Assembly (NCBI GenBank): GCA_950295325.1
Contig: OX485809.1
Location: 23,934,001 to 23,998,000, forward strand
Length of the DNA: 64,000 nucleotides
From: Polytrichum commune
Lineage: Eukaryota; Streptophyta; Polytrichopsida; Polytrichales; Polytrichaceae
Direction of reading: 5' to 3'
Both the position numbers and the translations under genes were made by a program. Under the pieces are notes generated by a model, which saw only the letters and a program-made list of their open reading frames with translations, had not been told where the DNA came from and did not search any database. Positions 43,901 through 57,100 of the stretch are shown here, piece after piece; within the stretch, counting starts at the first letter, position 1, and each line of letters opens with the position of its first letter.

Positions 43901-46259
43901 CTGTATATGTGAACCTCTGCATTGCTTTGTCTTTGAGCCACACGCACCCCATCTACGATGGAGGCATGATTTAGTGCATCTGAAAAAATTGCCACTGTAC
44001 TGTCCGTACTTCCTTTTCTTTTAGAGACCACACTCGTGAGTGCTGTCAAGACTGCCATGTTGGCAGCAAACCCAGTCGGGCACAGTAGGCACTCCTGACC
44101 CAGAAAAGACCCTCCACAAGATTAGTTGTAAAACTAAGACATGTAGGTTAGATATGAGTATACACATATGTATACTTCATAGTATGTTGCCTGTTTTTAT
44201 AATAAAAACAGCTATGCACCTGTTAAATATAATTGGAAGTGCAGACTCAACCATTGTCAACTAAGAGAAATGCCAGAAAGTGCACTTCATTTAAAAAAGA
44301 TGTCCAAGTATTATGAGTGCAGAAGGAGCAGAATAGCATGACAACAAGATATTACAAATCCAGAAAACACTCAAGAAGTTATGGATATATGCATCTACAC
44401 TTTCTGTCTAATATGTTGAGTAAGCTCCTGACTCTCTAACCTCGAGTTCGTCATATGACATTATTTCCTCTGATTCTTGATAGGCAGGTTCAGTGAAGTG
44501 CAACTATAATTTTCTGGAAAAAGTGTGTACCTCTGTCTCTTTTAATTCTGCCAAAGCAGATTCAAGCAATCGATGATGGTGAGTATATCCACACACCAAT
44601 GGTGATGCCCTCGGTCCCATTCCAAACTCCACTGCAGCCTAACACAACAAGACAGTTCAGCAAATTCCACGACAATCCCCGTACTCTGTACTCCTCAAAA
44701 ACCAAGCAAAAGCAGGAAAACAGTCTTCATAGACTGCAGATAAAAGGTAAGCAGGCCTGATACAGTTAGTCATCTTAAAAAACCACCTATATTTGAGTGG
44801 TGTGTGATCAGGTGAGGATCTAAAAACGGACACCAAAAGACATGTGATTGAAAGAGATTGGACAACTATGTGCCCGAAATTGTTAACCATTCAAGGCTCA
44901 AAAGTCAACATGATTGTGGGGGACCCATATGATCATTTTAATAAGAAAAACAATCTTCACTTTGACAATGAGTAAGATATTTATATAAGCTCGTAAAATT
45001 TTGAGGAAAATGGCTACAGGGCACGGATTGGAATTTCTGATCAGCTTGCATTAATTGCGTGTTTTATATCCTTTGGGAAGTGGGTGCAAAGCTAAAAAGT
45101 GTCCTTTTAAGGCCCGGTTACCTTAGTAGAACCTCGATTGTAAAAAGGACATCATTAGTTCTGATGAAATCACGATTGAACGGACATAAAAATTACAAAC
45201 CCCACTGCATATCAAGGTTTTTCTAAAACACACCTTGGCAGCCGCTCGTCGGACAGCTGGATGCGCGGCGAGGCCGAGATAATCATTTCCTGAAAAGAGC
45301 AGCAACTTGTGTGAATACTCTCCACCTTGCGCCCCGTTGCTGCCGAAGTTGACTACCTCCTCTCCTGAAAACCAAAGAAGCACAACAGAGGAATTGAATT
45401 AACGCAACGCCCATCAAAATTCACGATACAGGAACACAGCCCGCATCAGCTGGAGAAGTTAACCGCTATTTTCACAGGTCCATCCCGTCTCCGTAACCTC
45501 TTCTCAATTTTACATTGCGATCACATCCCGAGGCTTAACCACGTCCTCATTTTCGCAACCAACCGCAGGGCACGAGACTTCGAGAACATCGATCGCTTAT
45601 AAACAATGCAGGCGAAGGGCGAAAACACCGGAGCACAGAGTAATCAATACCCGTAAGGTGCTTCTTAGTTCCGTTTTTTAGATGACGAAAACTAATATCC
45701 ACGTAGAATTTGGATGGTTTCAAGCAATTTAAGACTCCTATGTGATAACATCTCAAGAATATATTCACAACTAGCATCCGCTGGAAAAGGAGGTTATCAG
45801 GTCACGGGAGACGTCCATCCCGACTCCATAATCACTTCTCAATTGACATTACAATTGTCGCACCTCAGAGCTTAACCACATCACCATGGCAAGCGACTTC
45901 GAGAACAACTAACAATTGCTTGCAAACAATGCAGGCCGAAGGGGAAAACAACACCACAGGGCACGCTAAATCCAAAATCGAATCGAATCCAACGCCGCGC
46001 CATATTCACCTGTACTAGAGCAATCCGTTATCCAGGACTGAAACGTAGCATGCGAGACTTCCACCTCCACTCCTGCCCTGTCCCACGGCCCTAGCCCCTC
46101 GAACGTTTGCACCTCACTCCCAAGAGCTAAGGTCTCCCCCTCCTCCAAGGGCGATGGCGGCAGTACGAGAGGGCGTAGCGATCGCAGTAGCACGGATTCC
46201 TCCAACGCCTGCACCGCTCCGTCCAACCAAACCTCCCAAACTCCTGCTGATTTCGCCAT
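40917..46259 (-). CDS. bioF: 8-amino-7-oxononanoate synthase (biotin synthesis)
   Basis: Eleven exons with consistent phases: 46259-46010, 45364-45234, 44638-44531, 44094-43868, 43725-43684, 43529-43442, 43267-43134, 42917-42829, 42558-42408, 41918-41850 and 41157-40917; 509 residues. The PLP-dependent enzyme condenses pimeloyl-CoA and alanine to 8-amino-7-oxononanoate. Landmarks: LLLFSGNDYLGL, GYTHHHRLLES, CLLCPTGFAANMA, SDALNHASIVDGVR, DSLFSMDGDFA, VIDEAHGTLVCGENGG, and GTLSKAIGCHGGF with the PLP lysine at about residue 315, then FIFSTALPIP. It closely resembles the Arabidopsis BIOF protein over its whole length. It ends in PKL, a peroxisomal PTS1-type tripeptide, as in Arabidopsis, so peroxisomal location is likely. 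A MITE sits in intron 2. No damage seen. Confidence 0.95.
44741..45127 (-). mobile_element. MITE family M, copy 3, in bioF intron 2
   Basis: Ends TAAAAGGTAAGCAGGCC and GGCCCGGTTACCTTA are inverted repeats (AAGGTAA core). The interior is the reverse complement of copies 1 and 5, with GAGTGGTGTGTGATCA, CTTTGACAATGAGTAAG and TTGAGGAAAATGGCTAC. Confidence 0.75.
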
Positions 46260-46617
46260 CTCTTCCTCCGCAACAGCTCGTTTTGATTCGATTCGATTCC
46301 CACCCCCCTGCTGTTCACCTACTACTGCTTAAGCTTACCTCGTCTCAGGCGCACACGAATCCTTTTTCTTGCTTAAGTCCAGTTTAAGATTAAGCTTCGT
46401 GAGTATCATCATTCATCTTCAGCTTGCTGTCTTTGGGACGCGAAAGATTCGTCGGAGGCGTAGTCCCGGAGAAGAAATCTAAGACAGGTAGCCTAAGTTA
46501 GGCTCGTCGTGCGCGACGAGTTACCGATCATGTCGCCAATGTCCGGCGACCGCGACATCCCTGTCGTCTGGTCACCTAATTAGGTTTGTCGCAAGCGTAA
46601 TCTCATCAGGAAGAGAT

Positions 46618-47392
46618 TCAAGGTATGTGGGCCTTATGTGGATACCCAAGCTAAGCGGGTCCTTAAGCGGACACTTTTAGCTCTGCATCCACATTCTCAT
46701 AGGAAATGGAACACCATATTAAGGTAGAGATGGGTCTTAAGTGGCTCGATTTCTTAATCGGATCCCTAGATTTGATTGGTATGTGGTTCAGCAAGGATTA
46801 AAGAGCAATCATCATAAAGACACATGTCTAAGAAGAATGGATTACATATTTAAATATTATTAACTATTCTACACTCAATAATGAACACAATTGGGAGGAC
46901 TTATGTATCCAATCAAGAAATCAACAAACTTGCACTTCCAATAACCATCACCAAATCAAAGGAGGTCTAATTTTTAGCCCGGTTTTTGTAGATGTTTCAT
47001 CTTAGATTTGCTCATGCGACACAAGTTTTGTTGTGTAGATTCTATCTGTAGAAGTTAGAGAACATGACAAACGAACTAGATAACACCTTATTAGCAAAAC
47101 CGAATCATGTCCACATCTATTTTTCTCGTGCTTTCCAGAGCTCAGATGAGTATGTTATGCATTATCAAATTGAAGTTTTTCTTTCTCATTAATTGATCAT
47201 ATAGGCTCCCCACCCAAAAACAAACAATTATGTTGATTATTGAGTGTTTAATGTTTAACAAGTTTTGAGCAAGTGGTCTAATCTCTTGCAATTTATGTCT
47301 TTCAAGAGTTCGTTCATAGATCCACACCTAACCACACACCACTCAAACATAGATTAAAAACAAGTGATTGAATGAGGCATAATTACCTTGTA
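46618..47392 (+). mobile_element. MITE family M, copy 4 (enlarged or interrupted)
   Basis: Left part has CGGGTCCTTAAGCGGACACT and CTCTGCATCCACATTCT. The family interior resumes at about 47105 (CATCTATTTTTCTCGTGC, CAGAGCTCAGATGAGTATG) and runs to CACACCACTCAAACATAG and AATTACCTT. The central 300 bp is not found in other copies. Confidence 0.5.
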
Positions 47393-50040
47393 ATTTGATC
47401 GGTGCATGGTGCGCATGGCTTAAAGTGAAAAATGGACACTAAAAAGACGAGAAAAAAAACATGTGTTATGATGAGATTGGATTAACTGTGAACACCAATC
47501 TAGATTCAACACCTAACACAATAGAGAGGGCCTATGTGATCACGTGAAGAGCTAGTCTGTCGCGCCAAAAGTCATGGGTTCAAACCCGTTTTTCCCAGTA
47601 AAATTTTAATTTAAAAATGAAATATTATTATGAAACCAGTGTATAAAGTACTCAACTAACTTTTCGAATAATTGTTGTCTTTTCTTTGACCTCTTACTAC
47701 TTTCCCACCTCAATTTTTATTTTGAAATTATAATCCTCATAATTTGCAATTGCTATCTAGGTGAGATGATTCTTGATATGATCCAATAGCCAAAAAGATT
47801 CGTGGAGTTGGAAGTGCCCATAATAAGGCCACATACCTTAGGCTCTCCATTTGATGCTCTTAGGATGAACCACATATCACAAGCATATCATCCACACATT
47901 CAAACTGTACCACCTCACTCCTCCCTCACTCCTCCCTCACTCATAAAATGTCATAAGGTAGTCAAGCCTAATTTGGTTGCTTATCTTCAATTTATCTTCA
48001 TCACACATATGTATTGCATACATATTTGGAGTGGTGAGTAGTTAAGCATGGATTTGAGAATCCCCATCAACAAGATGGGTGCTCAAAGTAGTCTACTCCT
48101 CAAAAAAAAATTAACCATTGTAGTTTCAATAGTCACCTCAATTGGGGGACATGTATGATTGGTTGAGAAGAAATATATTGTTGCTTCAATAAATGAATAA
48201 AATAATTATATAAGTTCCATAAACAACAATGAGGAGAATGGCTATGGCCTCGATTTTAAGTTATTAATTATTTTGTACTAGTCGGGTGTTCAACATTATA
48301 GAGACATTGACATGTCAAAAGATGCAACCACTTAGGACCAATCTACCTTATGGTCTAACAAATGCGGAGGCCACAAAAATGCTAAAGACATGCATAATAT
48401 TGGCATGATGAACATTAACTTACACTAGATAATGACCATTGGGTAGACTAGCCAAGTGGTAGGTGGGTCCACCCAATGCCCATTATCTGGTATAAAAAGC
48501 TAACACTCAAAACCAAGGATACTCTTATGGTGTATTTTGCAACTAAAGAGCTCCCTCCCCCAACTTACACACATACCAAAGTCAACCTATCCTCGGCCTA
48601 CATTTATCCACTTAGCATGTTAAGGGTTCGTCAATGCACATGTGATGTGGGGACAATTTTAGCCCATCCAAACACCTTGTCCAACTTGATGCTCACTGCT
48701 TGGCAACCTACTTAACCCATCATTCCATCATAAGTTTGATCCTTTGCACCATCAAGTCCACAAACTTTTGTATGTTATGGAAAATTGAAAGGATATATTG
48801 GTGTACCCTACCCATAGTGGGGGAGTATGGATGAATCAGACCTTGAAGGCAATAGTCTTTGGGGCCTTCTAATTCTCGCAATGCCCATCTCGAAATTATG
48901 CATAAATAAAGTTAAATGCACTTAACATTAAGCAACATTGCAATTCATGCTAGTGGCAACATCAGGTTATGTCTTATATTGAAGAAAACACTCTTTATGT
49001 AAATGAGAATATTCTTATAGTTACGTGAAGATCTTGGCCGAATTTCACGTTGTGTAATGCACTCCACGTCTTTAGAGTGTATTACATGTATGACAAGGCA
49101 TTAAAGTTTTATCCAACCAATCAATGTTGCTGAAATGTGTCCTTGGGCCTTACGTTCAATTATGCATTCATGGGAGTGCATTTAGGGGAACACCTATGTC
49201 TGTTACCGTCTTGCATATCCCAATTGCCCATAATGCACTCCCCCTTGTGTATTAAAGTTAATTATATAGTCACCAGAAGGGTTTAGAAACCCTCTTTTGA
49301 AAGAATCTCCCATACTTTCCGAATAAATTGGGCTCAAAACTCCTTTTGCCTCTTCTTCGAGACTATAAAACTTAGAGAAACTTTTGAGTTTCATTCTTTA
49401 GATTGCTTCCGTATGGGGAACACACGAGTGGTGAGAGGAGGAAAGAGTCTCTAGATAAGATATGTGTATATAAGTGGCAAAAAAACGAGATGATTTTTAG
49501 TTATATAAAGATGAAACATGTCAACACCTAAAGACTTTCCGGTTACACTCAAACTGAGATAATCCTTCTTAGATTCCTCAAATCTCCTAATTATTTTATG
49601 GTTAAATCTCTTACCTCTTACATTTTCCACAGAGAATGACGATGAAGGAATCGAGTTTGGGAACTCCACCAGTGAATGGGGAGAAACTTTAGCCAACTCG
49701 ATTAATATCCTTACTTCTTAATTATCAATCAATTATTCATTATTCTTATATTTTTCTTGAGATTGTATTTATTTAAGAATATGACACAATTAATTATGTG
49801 GAGTTTTGAGTTTGAACCGGTAATTTGGAAAATGAACCGGTTGATCCGTAACTACATAGTAGCGGGTTCTCCCAATCATTGAGCTCCACATCGGAAGAAG
49901 AGAGTCAGGTGGCTAAACTCTCACTCCGGGTAGCCCTGAAAAAAAGAGGGAGTATCCATTGCAAAGGAAACAGGTGTCGCCCAGTGGCTGAGCGGCTTCC
50001 TCCGGGCAGCCAAAATTTTAATCTACCCAGAGATCTTAGC
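47393..50040. other. Intergenic DNA, no gene recognised
   Basis: AT-rich. A tRNA-like relic lies at about 47560-47605. The 49200-49880 part has promoter/LTR-like texture but no matching second copy in the window. No domain-bearing frame. Confidence 0.55.
47560..47605 (+). repeat. tRNA-like relic (box B present)
   Basis: ATGGGTTCAAACCCGT is a good box B / T-arm with a 5-bp stem. The 5' half (GAGCTAGTCTGTCGCGCC) is too short for a complete cloverleaf, so this is more likely a SINE head or tRNA pseudogene. Confidence 0.3.
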
Positions 50041-50126
50041 CGTTGCAAGTAGACGGTAGAGATCTGCGTCTCTCCCCGCTCCCCTTGGTTCCGCTTCTCT
50101 GTTTCGGAGGCAAGGTGGAAGTAGCC

Positions 50127-53100
50127 ATGGCGACCTGCCTCGCATTCGCTCTCTTCAGCGCCCCCGCCATGGGGCCCAAGCTGGAGCGGCGTGGCAAGCC
50201 GTTCCCTCATCTCCAGCCAGCGACACTTAGCAGAAATCTCGGTAAGTAACAATGCCTTGTTCTTTCAAAACTTGCCGTTCGTTTTTCAGTGCTGAAATGA
50301 GCCTGTGCTTGTTGTCGATGTGAGCACCGTAGGGTAGTTAGTTCCAACAGGCAAACAAGTCTGGGAGCAATAACATATCGTGATTGGAGATTAAATTATG
50401 CAATGATCTGAGCAGTAAGATCTGTACGTAACAATTTGGTCTCACGGAACGGTCGCTCGTATTTATTTAGGAGCTGATATGAACACGGTAGTGTAGTTGC
50501 CACAAGTAAATCAGTCTAGGAGCGATGATGTGATAGGAGATTATATTTTGCATTGGTCTCAGCAATAATCCTGGCACGTGGTAATTCCACATTGTTTCAA
50601 AACTTGCCGCTCACTTTTCAGCGCTCAAATGAGCCTGTGAAATTTGTTCTTGATGTGAGCATCGTAGGGTAGGCAGTTCCAACAAATAAATCAGTCTGGG
50701 AGCGATAGTGTAATTTGATTGGAGGTTAAATTTTGCAATGACCTGAGCAGTAAGATCTGTACGTGATAATTTGGTTTCATGGAACGGTCGCTCATATTTA
50801 TATTGGGAGCTGATGTGACCACGGTAGGGTAGTTGCGGCAAGCGAAGTCAGTCTGGGAACGATAATGTGATTGGAGACAGAATTGTGCAATGATCACTGC
50901 AGCAATATCTGTACGAAATAATTTAATTGCTGTATTGCAGAGCTAATATGAGCACAGTAGGGTAGTTGCGACAAGCAAAAGAGTAACTGGAGTGATAATG
51001 TAGGCAGAGATTAGATTTTGCAGTGATGGACTTGGGTGCGACACATGGATCGTAGAAGAGTGGTGTTTGTGTGTGTGCGCTTTTGTTGAATTGTGAACGT
51101 TCGTTGAGATGGCACTCGGTGTTGTATAATGGCGGCAAGGATGAAAAGGCTCAAGCATAAGGCTCATTGCTAAAAGAAAAATCATATGTAGCTGAATTGT
51201 AGTGGTATGTTTCCCACATGGGTGGCTTAAACCCAAAGACCTCAACCCGGATCTCATGGGAGCTTCAAGGGTGAGCCGCCTACCGCTGGAATAGTGGTCG
51301 GATGAATGATCGTCCCAGCACTTGATTTCGGTGCACCCTACTACCTATGGTCCACCTAATCATATTGAAACAGATATGCAGGCCAGCTTGTCCACGTTCA
51401 AGGTGTTCACCTTTCGAAGGACTGGCCTCTAATGCTTGTGATGCCCGTTTTGGGATTACATAGACTTAGACCAACTCGAAGATGAAGCAATACCATAATT
51501 CGCTCCAGTGGCAACATTGGAGTCATCTTTCTTTCTTTCTTCCTTTTCTGTTTCCCACTGGGTTTTAATCTTCCCATCAGCATTGGAATAGTCTGTGGAG
51601 TGCACGTACAGGGGTGCTTTGATGTGGCATGCTGCCAATTATTGGTCAACAACAATCTGCCAGGTGCATCTATGTAATGCTGTAGATTTTTTAGTTCTGA
51701 ATCGTATTGCTTCGCATTTTGCCACTTCAGGGCACAAATTTTCAAGTCAGTATCCCCCAACAAAATCTAGAATCCCGACCTGGATTTCATTCGAGTTGTA
51801 TTCTGTCCTAAATTGGTCTTCCTTATCCAGGTGGTTTGTTTGGAGTTCCAAGTAGCGATTTTTTCAATCGTGCCCTTGCAACTAAAATAACTAAGAAGGA
51901 CAGCAGAGTGTTCCCGATCTCCTCTCAGAAGCAGGATGCAGATTATTCAAGAGTTCAAGTCTCAGATTCCAAGAGTTTCCTCGGGGGTCTACTAGAGAAA
52001 GGTCTTAGTGCCTTCTTGAGGTCTCAGGTATGTTCAGCATTGCTAGTCCTTAGCGGTTCTTTTAACTGCCTCTTTTTAGTATTCCGGAAATTGGAACCAT
52101 GGGGATCCCGCGAGGAGTTTTAGAAGAATACATTGTCAGATTCTCTTGAAGGTTCATTTTCAGTGAAACTAAGTGGTCAATGGTCCAGGATCTTAATCCT
52201 TTGTCACTAATCATTCATTTATCTTCCCTTTGTGATTCTAATAATTATTTGAAAATGTGTGGTTAGGATCAGACATTTATCGTGTGTATTATTACTGGCT
52301 TTGAAAAGATAGAGCAGAGAGAATTACAACCCTTTCACTGTGCTTCTTACTCATTGATCTTGTAATTAGTAACCTAGGGTGAGTGCCATCACTAACCATT
52401 ATAGATGGTGTTCATATTACTGCTTGTAGAATTAGTTCTGATACAACAAAGATTTGACACATAGTGCACATGCAGTTACTACATTGTGACTTTGTCTGGT
52501 AGACCAAGAATATTTTGGTCCACATGGCTGTAAGTTGCCCAATCCTGCTGCCAAGTGGACTTTGAGATACGGTTAACAGTGGAATTCTCAATGTGGGTTG
52601 GTCCTGTTAGTCATAGAGCAAGTTCTTGGTAATGTATCACCAACTCCTCTAAGGGCACCTCCTTAGTCCAGCTTACATGCTCTCCTTGTGCCATTATTAA
52701 TTACTAATGACCTTGTTGATAGAGTGGAATTGTGGACTTGCTAAACCACTTACAGTCCCTACACTGGTTTGCAGGTGGATCATATTGGAGACTTGAGTGT
52801 TGCTGTGGGTGGGAGCAACTGGGAGCTTTTTACAGGTAATGTGAGGAAGATCGAAGTGTCTGCAAAAGAAGCGGTGTACAAGGTACCACCTCAATATTGT
52901 TATATTTCTCCATGTGTTGACTAACTTGCAAATTATGGTGTCCACTGAGCCTCTTGGAGGTTTTTCCAGCTAATGTAATTAGAACAAAATCGACAAATAG
53001 TTTTTGATATTTGTCCTTTTAAGTTATGATGTAAAGGTGAAAAGGTCATTCTGGGTATCCTCGAGCTCTGATCCCAATTGCGAGGATTGGTTTTTGGTTC

Positions 53101-54129
53101 TTGAGCATAGGAACTATTTCTAGTGAATGATATTGGTGTAATTTATCTGTACTCATGCAGACGAATAAGTATACTTTTGTTGCATGTTTAAGCAAACAGT
53201 TTATCCTACTCTCCTAAAATTTTGTTAGACCATTTTTAATATTTGGTTCAACACGACATTGTTTGGTAATTGAATTGAGTGAAAATACAAGCATTTTCTG
53301 TGACTGTATCTTCAGGGCATTGTTCTCACCCAAGTGGACTTGACAGCATCTAAAGTGCGGTTGAAGTTGGGAAGGAAAAGGTACATTCTGTAGGTTAGAA
53401 GTTGTGCCCATTGATATATTTTGCCAAGTGTACGCTCGTATATTAGTGGCTTTGTTTGATTAGAATTGGAGATTCTTTTAACTTTTTCATTCTTGTGAAC
53501 TTGGCCAGGAAGCTAAGAACCTCTTTGCAAGAATTGAACTGTCAACAGTGTCACATTTGAGATTTATTTTATGTGATTAATTTCCTGTGTGCAACAAGTT
53601 CATGGAGCAAGTTGGGTGTGATGTCAGGTTCTTCCAGCATCCCTTTAATGTGAATGCCAGTATTCTGGTTCAAGAGCAAGATTTCAATTCCAGGTCAGGA
53701 AATTTCTCTACATTTGAACTGCAAGGTGTTTCTGGATTCCATGCAGATGTTTCATGGAGCCAATCTGTTGACTGATATTATTTGCATGTGGGATATTATT
53801 GCAGTCTGGCTAGTCCTCTCTTCTCGGATTACTTGGAACAGATAGTTTCTGAGAAGCCTTCAGAGCTGCTTATGAAATTTGATAGTGGGAACCTGACATT
53901 TTCAACCCCAGACCAGCGGATTGTAAAATATGGACAAATTGAATATCCACTTACTCTGAGTCTGGATGTGGACAAGAGTGGCCAGGTACTTTCTGTGAAA
54001 TCTCAGGATTCTAATTCCCTACATAAAACATTTGAACTCGGACCAGCAGTCAAACTGACTCAACTTGAATTCAACAACTCGTGGTTGTCACTCACAGGAG
54101 AGTTTCTATTTACCCCTAGTAACTGGTGA
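50127..54129 (+). CDS. DUF2993 (LmeA-like) protein, probably plastid-targeted
   Basis: Six exons: 50127-50241, 51831-52027, 52775-52882, 53316-53380, 53599-53693 and 53805-54129, about 301 residues. The N-terminus (MATCLAFALFSAPAMG, then basic and Ser/Thr-containing) suits a plastid transit peptide. The body has the pattern of DUF2993/LmeA proteins known from cyanobacteria, actinobacteria and plants: GLSAFLRSQVDHIGDLSV, GNVRKIEVSAKEAVYKGI, LTQVDLTASKVRLKLG, then ILVQEQDFNSSLASPLFSDYL and a beta-rich C-terminus. Family members are thought to handle lipids or envelope components; the plant function is unknown. The junction of exons 4 and 5 does not keep phase (exon 4 ends with two extra bases, exon 5 starts in phase 0), so a micro-exon, another splice site or a small indel lies there. 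Intron 1 holds tandem repeats. Confidence 0.75.
50247..51030. repeat. Tandem repeats in intron 1 of the DUF2993 gene
   Basis: The landmark TGAGCACCGTAGGGTAGTT recurs at about 50322, 50487, 50656, 50814 and 50949 (steps of 135-168 bp). A longer period of about 336 bp is visible: TTTCAAAACTTGCCGTTCG near 50264 recurs as TTTCAAAACTTGCCGCTCA near 50596. Confidence 0.85.
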
Positions 54130-57100
54130 CGATTGATTTATTTCTCACTTGTTACTTCATGGGAGTGCATCAAGTCCCTGTAGAATAGTTTTGAACCAAC
54201 ACTTTGAAGTCTGCAACTAGGTGATAGGTGCTCAGCCGTAGATATTGTCATTGCAGAGACCCTGGATGTTTCACTCTAGGCTATGATCCAAAGGTCTAAT
54301 CCCCTGGGCCTCCAGAAGAAACCCAGCAAGGTAATTTTGTGTATAGGGTTGACAGGAAAGAAGTTATTTGGAATTCATAGAAGAGAATCCGTTGCTGAAA
54401 CCGAAGCTCACACCAAGTGCGTGTGATACTTCTGTACTTTCATGAATCGTTTTTAAGGTATTGTGAGCCAAGGTGAGAAAATCTGGTGCTTACATGAAAT
54501 TTCTCCTAATTTTGTGTTTGGAAATTTGCATTAAAATTTATGTTTCATTCTACCTGAAAAGTTTGACAGTTTGAAGAACCGTGCATATCCGAGTTTCAAC
54601 TTCCAGCAGATGTGACAGATTTTAACCCCCTTGTGCTTAACAATTGCAATTGATACTGTATATGCTGAAGACTAGCACCAACATATTTCCATGGCAATGT
54701 AATGGCAAGATTGTCTAATTAGCTATCAGGTCATAAGATTTGTGGAGAATCTCATCAGAGGATTAGCACTGTGTCACAATTGACCCTAAAGGGCCCAAGA
54801 GGGCCTCAAGGTGTTGCATGCTGCTGTAAGATAGTTCTAGTTGAAAGTGCTAAAGGAACTCCATCTAAAATTAGTCCATTTATGACATGTGTTATTCCAA
54901 TTGAAGAATACACACATCTGAAATGAATTACAGGAGTTTTAAGCCTGTACAAATGACATGGACTTGAAGCCATACTATGTATATAAAATCATCGTTGTCA
55001 CCATGTCTGGGGAGATTTTGAGCACAATTGATTGAGATCCAAGTGTTTCCAAGTCCAACCTGTTAAATGTTGATATCTTTTGGTTTTCCTTATAAATCTA
55101 AAGTACATTTTGGAAATTATCTAAAATGACTGATGGTTTGCCTGAATTCTTGAACCAGTTCTTCCTCAAACTTAACTGGCCCATCTGTAACTAGTGGTTG
55201 CATCTCCCTGTTCATAGGTTGTCTCACTTCTTTGTAATAGGTTGTGCTGAATGTGGATTTAATTTTAAAGACCTTATTTCAATACTCGTTAGAGTCTCGC
55301 ACAAATATATCATATTATATACCCCAGGCCTACATCACAAAGTCTCTCGCAAATACTTGATGCTTAATAGACAATGAATCAATGCATAGTGCATTGTTTG
55401 GGAGTCCGGTGTTGAAAGTATGGATATTGTACACAAACTTTACTGGTAGTGTGTGGGTATTGTTTATGCATTGATGGGCCTTACTTACTAAATAATTACT
55501 CAGTAATTATTTAGTAACTATCATGAACAATGTTGTGTCCCCGTTGTTAATGCATTGATGAAAACCTTAGTGCAATAGCAATGTTGTCTTCACTTGATGT
55601 CTGAAAATTTGGTCTGAAAATTTGTGCACACAATATATAGACTTCAAAACATTATTGATTGAGAGTCTGTATACATGCAACAATCATATAAACTTTACAG
55701 AAGGGTTCCCAATAGGTTTCTCCTATAAGAGAACAAATCAAGAGCAAGAGGTAAGGGCTAGCGGAGTGTACAAAGTGTTGCAATGCACAACACATGAAGC
55801 TAAAAGATGGCTAGTCTTGTGAAAACATCTTCACTTGGACTTGTAGGCTCACATTCATAGTCATCTAGTAGGCTCTCAACATCATCCAAAAGATGCCCTC
55901 TGTCAGCACAACATCTTTTGGAAACCTATGAAAAGACCATATCATTAATGTGTCAAGTGATCTACATGCAAAACCAACTCATTTGAAATTGAAAAATAGG
56001 ATAACAACTCAAGAGACTATCATGGAAAATCCAAAATTTTGTAATAAAGTAGACTCTATATGACAATAGATCTATTTGCTAATAAACCTTGGGATATTGC
56101 TTTACTTCCAACACATTCCTCCACCATGCACCTCTCTTCCATTTTCATTAGTGTCCAAAAGACCAAAAACTTAATTTAGTGAGGTATACCAAAACTTTGT
56201 TTTTTAAAATTAGAGGGATCCTCAATTCCATTCACATTGGACCATTTTTAGGTAGGTGTTTTAGAGGTCTCAAACCCATTCACAAGGAGATTGCCACTTT
56301 ACTCATCAATCGTACTACTTGGATTAGATGATTTGTGAATTAAAAGCCCTACACTCTAAACCAAACCTTTTAATAAAAACTAGTTAATCTTAAAATCTAG
56401 TTGCTATCGAACCAGTTGAGGACTATAGCATATTCAACAAATGTGCTCTCTCGGCAACTTGTATATTAGAATAAAACTTATGTCCAAGTTTTCTTTTTTG
56501 ATGAACGATTGTCATTTTCCACATCCCAACTAGTAGAGTTATTTGCCCTAGTCCTAAACTGGCTCGACTAGTTCTTCGGAGGTGTTAAATGGCGTCCTGA
56601 AATCGAGGCTTTCAATTAAATTGTTGACCTAACAAGAGCTTCATACAACATGCCAGAGGAATATAGAACATGCAAATGCAATGACAAACATAATTGAGAC
56701 CTTCTCAGGCAGAAAACACAAGAAGGCATCCACCAAAGTGAGAGAAACCACTTTGTAATTTGAACCTCACCATAGCAATCTGGCTCCTTCACCCGACCTC
56801 CGCCTTTGGTAGAATTGAACATTCGGTTTCCTTTTTTTATGAATCTCCATGGCTGCTTCATCGATCCTTCCAGAGTTCGGGAAGTTTTTGAAGCCTTAGT
56901 GGCTAATTGCCGGTAGTTGCTAGGAAGGGTCGGATTTTTTCCAATTTACATCGGCAAGAGCCGGTCTTTTGTAAAATCAATCGGCCAATTGCCTATATTT
57001 TCATATTTTTATTGGCCAATATCCGATTAAATGGAATTCATATCAGCACTAATTGTTTAAAAAATGTATGAAAAGTTATTAGAAATAATTTCTTAGTAAA

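Noticed and set aside
47560-47605. Functional tRNA gene
   Set aside because: Only the T-arm/box B is good; no full cloverleaf or anticodon stem can be formed.
49200-49880. Solo LTR
   Set aside because: Promoter-like texture only; no paired copy, clear TG...CA ends or target duplication found.
50127-54129. Plastid lipid-associated protein (fibrillin) for the six-exon gene
   Set aside because: The body sequence fits DUF2993/LmeA motifs (DLTASKVRLKLG, EQDFNSSLASPL) and no fibrillin motif is seen.
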